Below, piece after piece: positions 51,911-62,646 of a stretch of 64,000 bases of DNA. The notes under the pieces are model-generated. The model saw nothing but the letters and a program-made list of their open reading frames with translations, had not been told where the DNA came from and ran no database searches. How positions within the stretch are numbered: position 1 is the first letter of the stretch; the number at the start of each line of letters is the position of its first letter. Origin of the DNA: Mycobacterium numidiamassiliense (GTDB lineage Bacteria; Actinomycetota; Actinomycetes; Mycobacteriales; Mycobacteriaceae). Location: assembly GCF_900157365.1 (NCBI RefSeq), contig NZ_FUEZ01000003.1, positions 1,116,001 to 1,180,000 on the forward strand, given 5' to 3'. The position numbers and the translations under genes were made by a program.

Positions 51911-54900
51911 TGCTTGTCCCCTCGGGCAGATTGCGGTCGGCGCCCAGCGCATGGTCGAAACGCAGCGTGACCCGGGTGCCCTGCCAGGTGCGCACGGTGT
52001 CGACGTGATCGGTGAGCCCGTAAATCAGCGTCAGCCCGCGTCCGCGCTTGCGGCTGCGCTGGCTGAACGAGGAATCTCCCGTCCACCGGCCGGCATCACT
52101 GACCGTCGCCGCCAGCGTGCCACCGCGCACAAAGGCCTCGATGGACACCGTCTGGCCGGGGACCTCCCGATTGCCGTGCTCGACCGCATTGGTCAGCGCT
52201 TCGCCGATGGCCAGCAGGATCTCGGATTCCCGCTGCCGGTCGATACCGATCGCACGCATCCAGCGGCGCAGCTGATGCCGCGCGTCGATGGTGTGCGCCA
52301 GCCCAGTCGGTAGCACCACGGTGAAACTGCGCGCGGTGGTGTGGCACGGACGCAACGCCAGGACGACGACGTCGTCGGTGTAGCCCCCGGGCGGCGCCAT
52401 CCGATCGATCAACTCGTCGCAGATGTCTCCCACCGGTAGGTCGGCACACTGCGCCACGGCCGTGCGCAGCCGCGCGAACCCCTCATCGAGGGGTTCGCCT
52501 GGCCGCTCGATGAGTCCATCGGTGTAGAACAGCACCCAGCTGCCCGCCGGCAGATCGTGCTCGGCGACGTGGTGGACGTCGTGGCCTTCCCACGCCGCCA
52601 CCGGCGGACGCCGCCCTGACTGCAGGAAAACCGGCGGCCCGTCGGGAGGCACCACCAACGGATACGGATGGCCCGCGCAGATATAGCTGATCCGCGCGAC
52701 GTCGGTGCCGTCGGTCTGCACGTCGGTGTGGATCACGCCGTAGCTCACCGTCGCGCAGCGTGCCCCCGGCACGGTGGCCGCGTACCTATCCAGTGTCGCC
52801 AGCACCGCCCCGGGATCCGGGTCGGTCAGGGCGGTGGCGGCCACCGCGGCGCGCAGCCTGCTCATCACGGTCGCCGCGTGCAGACCGTGACCGACCACGT
52901 CGCCGACCGATATCGCGACCCGTCCCGGAAGATCAAGCGGCGCAACCAGATACCAGTCACCGCCGACGCGCATCGTCTTTCCGGCCGGCTGATAACACGC
53001 CGCGACCGCGGCGGCCGTCGATCCGCGGTCCAGGTCGAGCAGATGCTCCTGGAAGTCCACGGCGATCCGGTGTTCGCGTTCCATGACGCGAACACGGTCG
53101 AGCGCGGACTGGACGAGCTCAGCCGTTCGTGCGAACGTCTCGAGCTCTGTGGGGTCGAAATCTTTTGGTGCGCCCCACAACAAACCCAGGGAGCCGATGA
53201 CGCCGCCATCGCGGCCGCGCAACGGCTGGCTGACGCCGGAGCGCGCTTCGGCCGCGGTTTCGTCCACCACGTGGCGATACCGCGGGCCGAGGCGCAATGT
53301 GTCGGTGATGACCATCGGCTCACCGGTTTTGATGACGTCGATTGGCACCAGCGGCGTGTCCAAAGTCGCGAGATGGTAGCGACTGCGCAGTTCGGCCGGC
53401 ACCGCTCCCCCGTACTCGAAACGGACACTGTTGATTTCGGCATCGAGCACGCCAAGCACGACAGCCTTGGCGCCGCCTGAGCCCAGCGGCGAATCCACCA
53501 GCGCATCCACGATTGCCGTGACGGAATCGGCGGCCTGCAACGCGGCATCGAGTTGCAGGTGCGCCGCGGCGATCTGGGCCTCGAGTTCGTCTGACCGCCG
53601 GCCGGCTCGTTCCCGGGCGGCGGCCGACAAGCGTGCCGCCACCCGCTCGACCAGTTCCTGCGAGCGAAACGGTTTGGGCAGGTAGTCGTCGGCGCCGCCG
53701 GCGAAGCCTTCACTGACGGCCTCCACGCCGGCGCGGGCGGACAACATCAGAATCGGCGTGGCGGCCAGGTCGGGATCGGCACGGATGGCCGTGACGAGGC
53801 CGAAGCCGTCGAGCAGCGGCATCATCACGTCGGTCACGATGGCGGCCGGGCGAAGCTCGCGGGTGCGCCGCAGGGCTGTCTCGCCGTCGGCCACCAACAC
53901 CGTTCGCCAGTGCGGCGATAACACGCGCTCCAGGTGAGCCCGCATGTCGGCGTTGTCGTCGGCGACGAGCACCAACTCGCGCCCGTCGTCGGTCGACTCG
54001 GTGTCGGCCGTCGAGGCCAACCACTGGTCTGCCTCGACGACGTACGGACTGTCCGCCGGCCCGGCGGCCCGAAGCTCGACCGGGGTGCCGTCGATCGATT
54101 GGGGCAGCCGGATCGTGACCGTGGTGCCACGGCCCAGCTCGCTGGCGATCTGCACGGTGCCATGCTGCAGCTCAACCAGGCCCTGGACCACCGACAAACC
54201 GATTCCGGTTCCCTCGACGCTGCGGCCGCGTGCGTTCTCGCCGCGGAAAAATCGCTCGCCAAGCCGTTTGAGATCCGCCTTCGTGACGCCAACTCCAGTG
54301 TCGCACACAGTAATTCGACATTCCGTCGATTCGCTGTGCACCTCGACGGTGATCGAGCCGCCCATGGTGAACTTCACCGCGTTCGACAGCAGGTTGAGCA
54401 TGACGGTTTCCCACATCGCCGGATCGACCTCGGCCGGCACGGAATCGCAGTTGACGATCAACTCGAGCCCCGCGCGTTCACAGAGTTCGCTGAACGAGGA
54501 CGCGATAAGCGACGTCAGCGCACCCACGTCGGTGCACACCAATTTCGCTGTCGCGCGACCCGCTTCGATCCGGGAGAAGTCCAGCAGCGAGTCGACCAAC
54601 CGCTGCAGCCGTTGTGCATTACGCCGTGCGGTACCCAACCGGTCGGTCAGCAGCGCGTCGGGGCCTGCCCCCTCCAGCGCATCATCGAGCGGACCCAGCA
54701 ACAGCGTCAGCGGGGTGCGGAACTCGTGACTGACGTTGGTCAGAAACGCCGTCTTCGCACGGTCCAGTTCGGCGAGCGCATCCCCGCGCTGCCGCTCGTG
54801 CTCGTAGGAGACCGCCGACGCGATCGCGGCGGACAACCGGTCGGCGAGCAGTTGACAGAAGCCCCGGTATTGAGCGTTGAGGGGGCAACGCGGGTTGACT

Positions 54901-55790
54901 CCCACCACCAGCGCGCCGGTCATCGACCCCTCGCCGAGCGGCAGCGCCAGGGCCTGCTCCGGGTGATCGGCGCCCAGCACGTCGACGATCCCCGGTATTA
55001 GCGAAGGAACGTCCTCGATGAGCCGCGTCTCCAAGCGCGACCGCTGCGCGGGATCCCAGTCGGTCAATTCCTCCAGCGTGCGCGGCAACAGCGGCAACAC
55101 CACTCCCGTGGCGCCACGGAGCGTGATCTCGGCGGTATCCGCTTCGCCGGTGTCGTCGCCCACGTAGACGGCGACGAACGGCAGATCCGCGGGTTGCTGA
55201 GCGCACGCCGACAGGGCGCCGTTCACCGCATCGTCGACGCTGCGGCTCTCCATCGTCGCCGACGCCATCGCATTGAGGACGTGCAACCGGCGCTCGCTCA
55301 ATACCCGCTCCGTGGTCTCGGCGACGGTGGCGACCACGCCGTACACCACGCCGTTGTCACCGAACAACGGGCCATAGCTGAACGTGAACCATCGTTCCTG
55401 GCGCCGGCCGGCGGTGATCACCGACAACATCATGTCGTCCACCCACACCGCCTTGCCGGTGTCGATGACGCTGGCGATCATCGGGCCGATCGAGTCCCAG
55501 ATGTCCCACCAGACTTCCTCGCCACGCTCGCCCAGCGCCGCCGGGTGCCTGTTGCCGAGGATCGGAACATAGGCCTCGTTGTACATCGTGAACAGATCCT
55601 GCGGCCCCAGCCACAGGATGATCGGAAACCGAGACGTCAGCGTCGTCGCCACGGTGGTGCGCATCTCGGCCGGCCAGTTTGCAGGCGGCCCTAAAGGGTG
55701 TGCTGCCCAATCGAATTCGGCGAACAACCGGCCCATCTCATCGCCTAGTGCGACGGCGGCAACCAGATCGGGCGGCAGCTCCTGGCTCAC
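51903..55790 (-). CDS. Giant hybrid sensor: PAS-GAF-histidine kinase-receiver-GAF-PP2C phosphatase-anti-sigma ATPase
   Basis: The 1295-residue protein starts at GTG 55790. Domains in order: PAS-like (about 50-165), GAF (170-330), HisKA with His355 (SHEFRTP), HATPase with N466/N470, CDTGVGV and GTGIGL (527-532). A receiver follows with D611/D612, phospho-acceptor D654 and K706. Then come a second GAF (750-900), a SpoIIE/PP2C phosphatase (GGDWY 943-947, GDVVGHG, YTDG with D1091, TDD 1138-1140), and an RsbW-like ATPase (EALTNAVEHG 1197-1206, DAGRW, RGRGLTLIYGL). All catalytic motifs are intact. It thus couples phosphorelay to partner switching. It overlaps STAS genes on both sides. Confidence 0.93.
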   Translation of the reverse strand: MSQELPPDLVAAVALGDEMGRLFAEFDWAAHPLGPPANWPAEMRTTVATTLTSRFPIILWLGPQDLFTMYNEAYVPILGNRHPAALGERGEEVWWDIWDSIGPMIASVIDTGKAVWVDDMMLSVITAGRRQERWFTFSYGPLFGDNGVVYGVVATVAETTERVLSERRLHVLNAMASATMESRSVDDAVNGALSACAQQPADLPFVAVYVGDDTGEADTAEITLRGATGVVLPLLPRTLEELTDWDPAQRSRLETRLIEDVPSLIPGIVDVLGADHPEQALALPLGEGSMTGALVVGVNPRCPLNAQYRGFCQLLADRLSAAIASAVSYEHERQRGDALAELDRAKTAFLTNVSHEFRTPLTLLLGPLDDALEGAGPDALLTDRLGTARRNAQRLQRLVDSLLDFSRIEAGRATAKLVCTDVGALTSLIASSFSELCERAGLELIVNCDSVPAEVDPAMWETVMLNLLSNAVKFTMGGSITVEVHSESTECRITVCDTGVGVTKADLKRLGERFFRGENARGRSVEGTGIGLSVVQGLVELQHGTVQIASELGRGTTVTIRLPQSIDGTPVELRAAGPADSPYVVEADQWLASTADTESTDDGRELVLVADDNADMRAHLERVLSPHWRTVLVADGETALRRTRELRPAAIVTDVMMPLLDGFGLVTAIRADPDLAATPILMLSARAGVEAVSEGFAGGADDYLPKPFRSQELVERVAARLSAAARERAGRRSDELEAQIAAAHLQLDAALQAADSVTAIVDALVDSPLGSGGAKAVVLGVLDAEINSVRFEYGGAVPAELRSRYHLATLDTPLVPIDVIKTGEPMVITDTLRLGPRYRHVVDETAAEARSGVSQPLRGRDGGVIGSLGLLWGAPKDFDPTELETFARTAELVQSALDRVRVMEREHRIAVDFQEHLLDLDRGSTAAAVAACYQPAGKTMRVGGDWYLVAPLDLPGRVAISVGDVVGHGLHAATVMSRLRAAVAATALTDPDPGAVLATLDRYAATVPGARCATVSYGVIHTDVQTDGTDVARISYICAGHPYPLVVPPDGPPVFLQSGRRPPVAAWEGHDVHHVAEHDLPAGSWVLFYTDGLIERPGEPLDEGFARLRTAVAQCADLPVGDICDELIDRMAPPGGYTDDVVVLALRPCHTTARSFTVVLPTGLAHTIDARHQLRRWMRAIGIDRQRESEILLAIGEALTNAVEHGNREVPGQTVSIEAFVRGGTLAATVSDAGRWTGDSSFSQRSRKRGRGLTLIYGLTDHVDTVRTWQGTRVTLRFDHALGADRNLPEGTSSG

Positions 55791-56149
55791 GGATCGCTGA
55801 TGCCCTGCAGCGCGTCGGGCAACGACCGGTACAGCGCCAGCACCTCGTCCAGCTTGGTGACTTGAATGGGCGTCACCACGACGGGGTTGGCCGCGACCAC
55901 CCGCACTGTCGTTCCGGCTTCAACCCCGCTGCGGTGACAGTCCAGAACGGCGTTGAGGCCGGCACTGCCGAAATACCTCAGTCCGTCCAGATCCAGGATG
56001 ACCAGCCGACCCGCGTGGGTTGCGGCTTGGCGCAGCCCGGCGTCGAGTTGGGCGGCGAACTGTTCGGCCGTGTTGGAATCCAATTCGCCCTTGGCGCTGA
56101 CGACGACCGCCTCCGGGCGAACCTCACAATCGACTACTAGCAATTCCAT
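55787..56149 (-). CDS. STAS-domain anti-sigma factor antagonist
   Basis: The 120-residue SpoIIAA-like protein shows VVVSAKGELDSNTAEQFAAQ and the switch serine in ILDLDGLRYFGSAGLNAVLD. It overlaps the giant hybrid start by 4 bases (GTGA), so the two are translated together. It differs enough from the second STAS protein (51584-51910) to suggest two distinct antagonists or a substrate-relay pair. Phosphorylation by the hybrid C-terminal ATPase and dephosphorylation by its PP2C domain are inferred. Confidence 0.9.
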   Translation of the reverse strand: MELLVVDCEVRPEAVVVSAKGELDSNTAEQFAAQLDAGLRQAATHAGRLVILDLDGLRYFGSAGLNAVLDCHRSGVEAGTTVRVVAANPVVVTPIQVTKLDEVLALYRSLPDALQGISDP

Positions 56150-56216
56150 CAGCCCACCTGTTGCGTTACGCCCGGCCCGCCGTCCCAGGTGTCCCGAGCT
56201 TAACTCGATGGCGGCC

Positions 56217-56918
56217 CTAACCGTCAGATCCCGCCCCTTGGATGCGCTCGTGCACTGTCAGCAGCAGATGGTCGAATGCGCTCTGCACGTCCGGCGCCGA
56301 CGACGGCAGCGTGGCGAGGTCGTCGAGCACCTGCTTGGCCAGCTCACGCAGTTTGACGTTGGTCTCCTGCGAACGCCATCGCAACACGGCGAAGGCCTGA
56401 TCGGCGGTGAGCCGGTACACGGCCATCAGCGCACCTTTGGCCTGCTCGATAAGGGCGCGGGCCTGCACCAGATCGGGCAGGGCCTCGTCGAGGACCTCTC
56501 GGCGGTTGTCATGGAAGGTATCGGTGAGGTCGACGAAATACCCGGCTGTTCCCACCACCGCACCGCTGTCGTCCAGCATGCGGTCGGCCACCACGAGCGC
56601 GTCGTGCACGACGCCTGCGGTGTCGAGAAATCGGTGACGGCTGGAGAACGAACCCCCCGAATGCAGTGCGCGATCGAGCAGATCCTGAACGTGGGCACGG
56701 TCGTCTGAATGTTTGTGGGATAGCAGCAATTCCGTGGTCGGTTCCACCGAGCCGGGTTCGTAGCCGTACATCAGCGCCACCTCGTCGGACCATTCCCAGC
56801 GCGGGCCGACGAACCAGAAGCGAAACTCACCCACGTTGACGTACTCGTCGGCGCCATCGACGGCCGGCAGGACTTCGCGCGCACCGGCGTCAGTACGTGT
56901 CGAAGCAGAGTGGGCCAC
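56217..56918 (-). CDS. PAS-ANTAR RNA-binding regulator
   Basis: The 233-residue protein has a PAS domain (about residues 30-135, with VALMYGYEPGSVEPTTELLL and RHRFLDTAGVVHDALVVADR) and a C-terminal ANTAR domain (about 145-202, ARALIEQAKGALMAVYRLTA then DQAFAVLRWRSQETN). ANTAR domains bind paired hairpins in RNA to prevent transcription termination. It lies 67 bases upstream of the STAS-hybrid-STAS operon on the same strand and next to the thiC leader. Confidence 0.9.
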   Translation of the reverse strand: MAHSASTRTDAGAREVLPAVDGADEYVNVGEFRFWFVGPRWEWSDEVALMYGYEPGSVEPTTELLLSHKHSDDRAHVQDLLDRALHSGGSFSSRHRFLDTAGVVHDALVVADRMLDDSGAVVGTAGYFVDLTDTFHDNRREVLDEALPDLVQARALIEQAKGALMAVYRLTADQAFAVLRWRSQETNVKLRELAKQVLDDLATLPSSAPDVQSAFDHLLLTVHERIQGAGSDG

Positions 56919-57021
56919 GCCACGAATTGTTCCATCGCCTCGGTAAACCTGCTACTGGCCCCGTTCCGGACGGGACTTCACCGCCCGGCTGCGCTAGCGT
57001 GAATCGAAGACACACCATCAA

Positions 57022-59578
<2,557 letters not shown>

Positions 59579-59582
<4 letters not shown>

Positions 59583-60223
59583 TTGCGCACGTGAACCTCG
59601 ACGAGATCGCGGGCGTGGCACACGAACCCGAAGCGGACGCCTTCAGGCGCCCGAGAGGAATTGTGCTGCTCACCCACGGGGCCGGTGGCAATCGTGATTC
59701 CGAACTGCTGCAACGGGTTTGCGACGAATGGAGCAGGGGCGGCTGGCTGGCGATCCGGTACAACCTCCCCTATCGGCGGCGCAGGCCCACCGGTCCGCCG
59801 TCCGGGTCCGCGGCGGCCGACCGCGCGGGAATCGAGGAGGCAATCGCCCTGTGCGGCAACCTTATCGATGGCCCGCTCATTGCCGGCGGCCATTCCTATG
59901 GCGGCCGCCAGACGTCGATGGTGGTCGCCGAGACGAAGCCCCCGCGCGTCGACGTCCTGACGCTGTTCTCCTATCCCGTTCATCCACCGGGTAAGCCGGA
60001 ACGACGCCGCACCGAACATCTGCCAGACATCACGGTGCCCACCGTGTTCACCCACGGCACCTCGGACCCGTTCGGCACACCCGAGGAGGTACGCGAAGCT
60101 GCGGCGCTGATCGCCGCGCCGACGGAGGTCGTCGACATCACCGGCGCACGCCACGACCTGCGTTCGAAGACCCTCGACGTGCCCGCCCTGGCCGTCGAGG
60201 CGGCGCTGCGACTCTTGCGCTGA
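59579..60223 (+). CDS. Alpha/beta hydrolase (Rv0421c type)
   Basis: The 214-residue hydrolase of the KANL3/Tex30-like group has GIVLLTHGAGGNRDSELLQR with the oxyanion loop, the nucleophile serine in GGHSYGGRQTSMV, and a late DPFGTPEEVREAA and ARHDLRSK supplying the acid and histidine. Start ATG 59579 overlaps the thiD stop (ATGA), so it rides on the thiamine operon, but its substrate is unknown. Confidence 0.85.
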
Positions 60224-60226
60224 CAG

Positions 60227-60484
60227 CTAGTGCCCGGGCGCCCCGCATGTGGAGGGCAGCAACAACATCACGGGCCAGAGCGCGGCCGCCTCGCCGAACG
60301 CGGCAACGTCCGCTCCCGCGGGCACGACGTTGGTCCACGCCTCCTGCAACGCCTGGACCTTGTCGCCGTGGAGGACCGCCCAGAGAAATCCGAAGATGAG
60401 GTAGGGCAATGCAAGCCAAATGCCGAACTCCAGGAGCGCTTGGACCGACACTGGACGCTGGAGCACCCGCCGAATGGAAGCCAT
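60227..60484 (-). CDS. Small membrane protein (pair member 1, possibly Rv0420c type)
   Basis: The 85-residue protein starts at ATG 60484 (MASIRRVLQRPVSVQALLEF). Two membrane helices are visible (EFGIWLALPYLIFGFLWAVL and AAALWPVMLLLPSTC), separated by a short polar loop. Its layout matches the divergent neighbour at 60522: LLEF/LLNY, ALPYLIFGFLW/GIPYCIVGLLW, LWPVMLL/SWPVLLF. The two are therefore likely paralogues. Confidence 0.65.
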   Translation of the reverse strand: MASIRRVLQRPVSVQALLEFGIWLALPYLIFGFLWAVLHGDKVQALQEAWTNVVPAGADVAAFGEAAALWPVMLLLPSTCGAPGH

Positions 60485-60521
60485 TTTCGCAACGTACCGG
60501 CTGGGAAGAGGAGGCAGGCAC

Positions 60522-60746
60522 GTGATCGCCAAACTGCGGCAACTACTGAATTACGAGATGACGGTGGCCGAGTGGATATCGGTCGCCGTGTTCCTTGGCA
60601 TTCCGTACTGCATCGTCGGGCTGCTCTGGTCGTCGACGCACACCGACCATCTGCGCGGGATGCAGGGCGCGGACCTCGTGGTGTCTTTCCTCGGCGCGAT
60701 CGTTTCCTGGCCGGTGTTGTTGTTCTCCAACGTCTGCATGACGTGA
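60522..60746 (+). CDS. Small membrane protein (pair member 2)
   Basis: The 74-residue protein starts at GTG 60522 (MIAKLRQLLNYEMTVAEWIS) with GGAGGCA upstream. Two membrane helices (VAVFLGIPYCIVGLLW and VVSFLGAIVSWPVLLFSNVC) flank a short loop. It is divergent from its apparent paralogue at 60227-60484 with only 37 bases between, so the two share a promoter region. Function unknown. Confidence 0.68.
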   Translation: MIAKLRQLLNYEMTVAEWISVAVFLGIPYCIVGLLWSSTHTDHLRGMQGADLVVSFLGAIVSWPVLLFSNVCMT

Positions 60747-60751
60747 TTTAG

Positions 60752-60779
60752 TCAGCTGAAACTGGACAGTTTTAACTGA
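60752..60779 (+). promoter_or_regulatory. Palindromic operator upstream of the MarR gene
   Basis: A 28-bp inverted repeat has arms TCAGCTGAAACTG and CAGTTTTAACTGA around GA; the arms match at 11 of 13 positions. It ends 18 bases before the MarR start and is the expected size and position for MarR autorepression. The AT-rich half also covers the likely promoter. Confidence 0.75.
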
Positions 60780-60797
60780 TTACTTTAGGCTGGCGCC

Positions 60798-61235
60798 ATG
60801 GAAGGCATCGGCGAATCCGCTGGAGTCGCCGCCCGGGACCTTCGGGTGGTGTTCGGCCGACTACGACGTCGGTTGAGAGATGTCGCGATCGACGGCGATC
60901 TGACACCGTCACAGACAGCGGTACTCACCCGGCTCCGGAAAGAGGGGGCATCGTCGGCCAGCGCATTGGCCGGCGCGGAGCGGGTACGCCCCCAATCGAT
61001 GGCAACCATCGTGGCCGCCCTGTACCAACGCGGGCTCATCGAGCGCACACCCGACCCCGAAGATGGTCGGCGCCAAGTGCTCTCGTTGACCGAGGCGGGC
61101 CGCGCGCGCGCCGAGAGCGACCATCAGGTGCGCGAGGAGTGGCTGGCACGTGCCATGCAAGATCGCTACTCCGAGCCCGAACGACGCATCATCCTCGACG
61201 CGCTATCCCTGCTCGAGCGATTGACCGAATCATGA
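60798..61235 (+). CDS. MarR family regulator
   Basis: The 145-residue winged-helix regulator has the recognition region LTPSQTAVLTRLRKEGASSA then SALAGAERVRPQSMATIVAA and the wing IERTPDPEDGRRQVLSLTEA. MarR proteins are dimeric repressors released by small aromatic or oxidising compounds. A clear palindrome lies upstream and an LLM oxidoreductase gene follows 16 bases after it, so that enzyme is the probable controlled target. Confidence 0.93.
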   Translation: MEGIGESAGVAARDLRVVFGRLRRRLRDVAIDGDLTPSQTAVLTRLRKEGASSASALAGAERVRPQSMATIVAALYQRGLIERTPDPEDGRRQVLSLTEAGRARAESDHQVREEWLARAMQDRYSEPERRIILDALSLLERLTES

Positions 61236-61251
61236 AAGGACGCTGATTGCA

Positions 61252-62127
61252 ATGGAATTAGCGGTGCACTTTATCGACTTCCTGCCGGGCGACCCGGCGA
61301 AGCTGGGCCCGATATTGGCCGACGCGGCCGTCGCCGCCGAACAAGGCGGAGCGACGCTGTTCACCCTGGCCGACCACTTCCTGCAGATGGAAAACCTCGG
61401 TCCGGCCAAGGACCCGTTTCTCGAGGGCTATACCTCGCTGGGTTTCCTTGCCGCGCAGACCACATCGATCGACCTGAGCCTGCTGGTCACCGGGGTCACC
61501 TATCGCTATCCGGGCGTGCTGGCCAAGGCCGTCACCACGCTGGACGTGCTGTCGCAGGGCCGTTCGATGCTGGGACTCGGCGCGGCCTGGTACGACCGCG
61601 AACACGCGGCACTCGGCATTCCGTATCCGCCGCTGCGCGAGCGCTTCGAGATGCTCGAAGAGACGCTGCAGATCTGCCTGCAGATGTGGAGCGACGATGA
61701 CGGGCCGTATGACGGCAAGCACTATCAGCTGGCCGAGACAATCTGCGAGCCACGACCCATCCGCCGTCCTCCGATTCTGATCGGCGGCGACGGCGAGAAG
61801 AAGACGCTACGGCTGGTCGCAGAGTACGCCGACGTGTGGAACAGCATGGAGTCCGATGTCGATGCGGTCAAGCACAAGATCGACGTGCTGAACCGCCACT
61901 GCGACAACGCAGGTCGCGATCCCGATGACATCCGCAAAACGTGCGGGGGCCTGGCGACGCTCGATCCGTTCCAGGACATCGACGAATACCTGAAGACCGT
62001 GCAGCGCTTCGCCGACCTCGGGATCGAGATGATCAACGTCGGTCCCCTACCGGGAAACCCCGACCCGGTCGGCCATATCCGCCGGCTCTGCGACGAATTG
62101 GTACCCAGGCTCACCGAGATAGGTTGA
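61252..62127 (+). CDS. LLM-class (likely F420-dependent) oxidoreductase
   Basis: The 291-residue TIM-barrel flavin/F420 oxidoreductase shows LFTLADHFLQMENLGPAKDP, VTGVTYRYPGVLAKAVTTLD, the cofactor-contacting SQGRSMLGLGAAWYDREHAA and RPPILIGGDGEKKTLRLVAE. It begins 16 bases after the MarR gene. It is a different subgroup from the LLM protein at 43469-44491 (TIGR03560-like rather than TIGR03617-like, from memory). The substrate is unknown. Confidence 0.9.
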   Translation: MELAVHFIDFLPGDPAKLGPILADAAVAAEQGGATLFTLADHFLQMENLGPAKDPFLEGYTSLGFLAAQTTSIDLSLLVTGVTYRYPGVLAKAVTTLDVLSQGRSMLGLGAAWYDREHAALGIPYPPLRERFEMLEETLQICLQMWSDDDGPYDGKHYQLAETICEPRPIRRPPILIGGDGEKKTLRLVAEYADVWNSMESDVDAVKHKIDVLNRHCDNAGRDPDDIRKTCGGLATLDPFQDIDEYLKTVQRFADLGIEMINVGPLPGNPDPVGHIRRLCDELVPRLTEIG

Positions 62128-62139
62128 GCGCCCGCAGTT

Positions 62140-62568
62140 TTACGCTGCGACAGCAGCCATGGGCGACTGCTGGTCAACGGTGATCACGACGGCGGGCGGC
62201 GTGCTGGTATTCACCTGCGTGTTGCTGCCGGCGGTGATCATCACGATGATCCAGTAGATGATGCCGCCCACGATCGAGATGATGCCGATGACGATTCCGG
62301 CGATCGCCAGGCCGCGGCCACTCTGACCAGTCTGCTTGATCTGGTTCAGCGCGAGGAAGCCGAAGACCACCCCGACGACGGACCCGACGCCCACACAGAT
62401 CCACCCCAACAACGACGCCACCAACGACACGATGGCGAAAGTGTTGGTGCCCGAGGCGGGCTGGGACGGCGGGTAGCCCGGCCCCGGCGGCGGGGGGTAC
62501 CCCGGTCCTGGCGGAGGCGGATAGCCACCCGGCGGCGGCGGGGGGTAGCTGGGCGGTTGATCCGACAA
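62140..62568 (-). CDS. Proline-rich DUF4190 membrane protein
   Basis: The 142-residue protein has an N-terminal Pro/Gly/Tyr-rich tail (repeats of PPPPGPGYP up to about residue 40) and two membrane helices (TFAIVSLVASLLGWICVGVG and IAGIVIGIISIVGGIIYWII), with a GxxxFGFLALNQIKQTGQSGRG segment between. Such tails in actinobacteria often contact other envelope proteins. It is convergent with the LLM gene. Function unknown. Confidence 0.85.
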   Translation of the reverse strand: MSDQPPSYPPPPPGGYPPPPGPGYPPPPGPGYPPSQPASGTNTFAIVSLVASLLGWICVGVGSVVGVVFGFLALNQIKQTGQSGRGLAIAGIVIGIISIVGGIIYWIIVMITAGSNTQVNTSTPPAVVITVDQQSPMAAVAA

Positions 62569-62646
62569 GGACGCCTCCTAGGCTGGGGTCAAGTGGGACA
62601 CACTCTACGCCGCAGGTCGTTGCTTGTCGCTCATTGATTTCGTCCG

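Noticed and set aside
62455..62545. CCCCGG-rich short repeats
   Set aside because: They encode the PPPPGPGYP tail of the DUF4190 protein. They show no CRISPR-like spacing or unique spacers.
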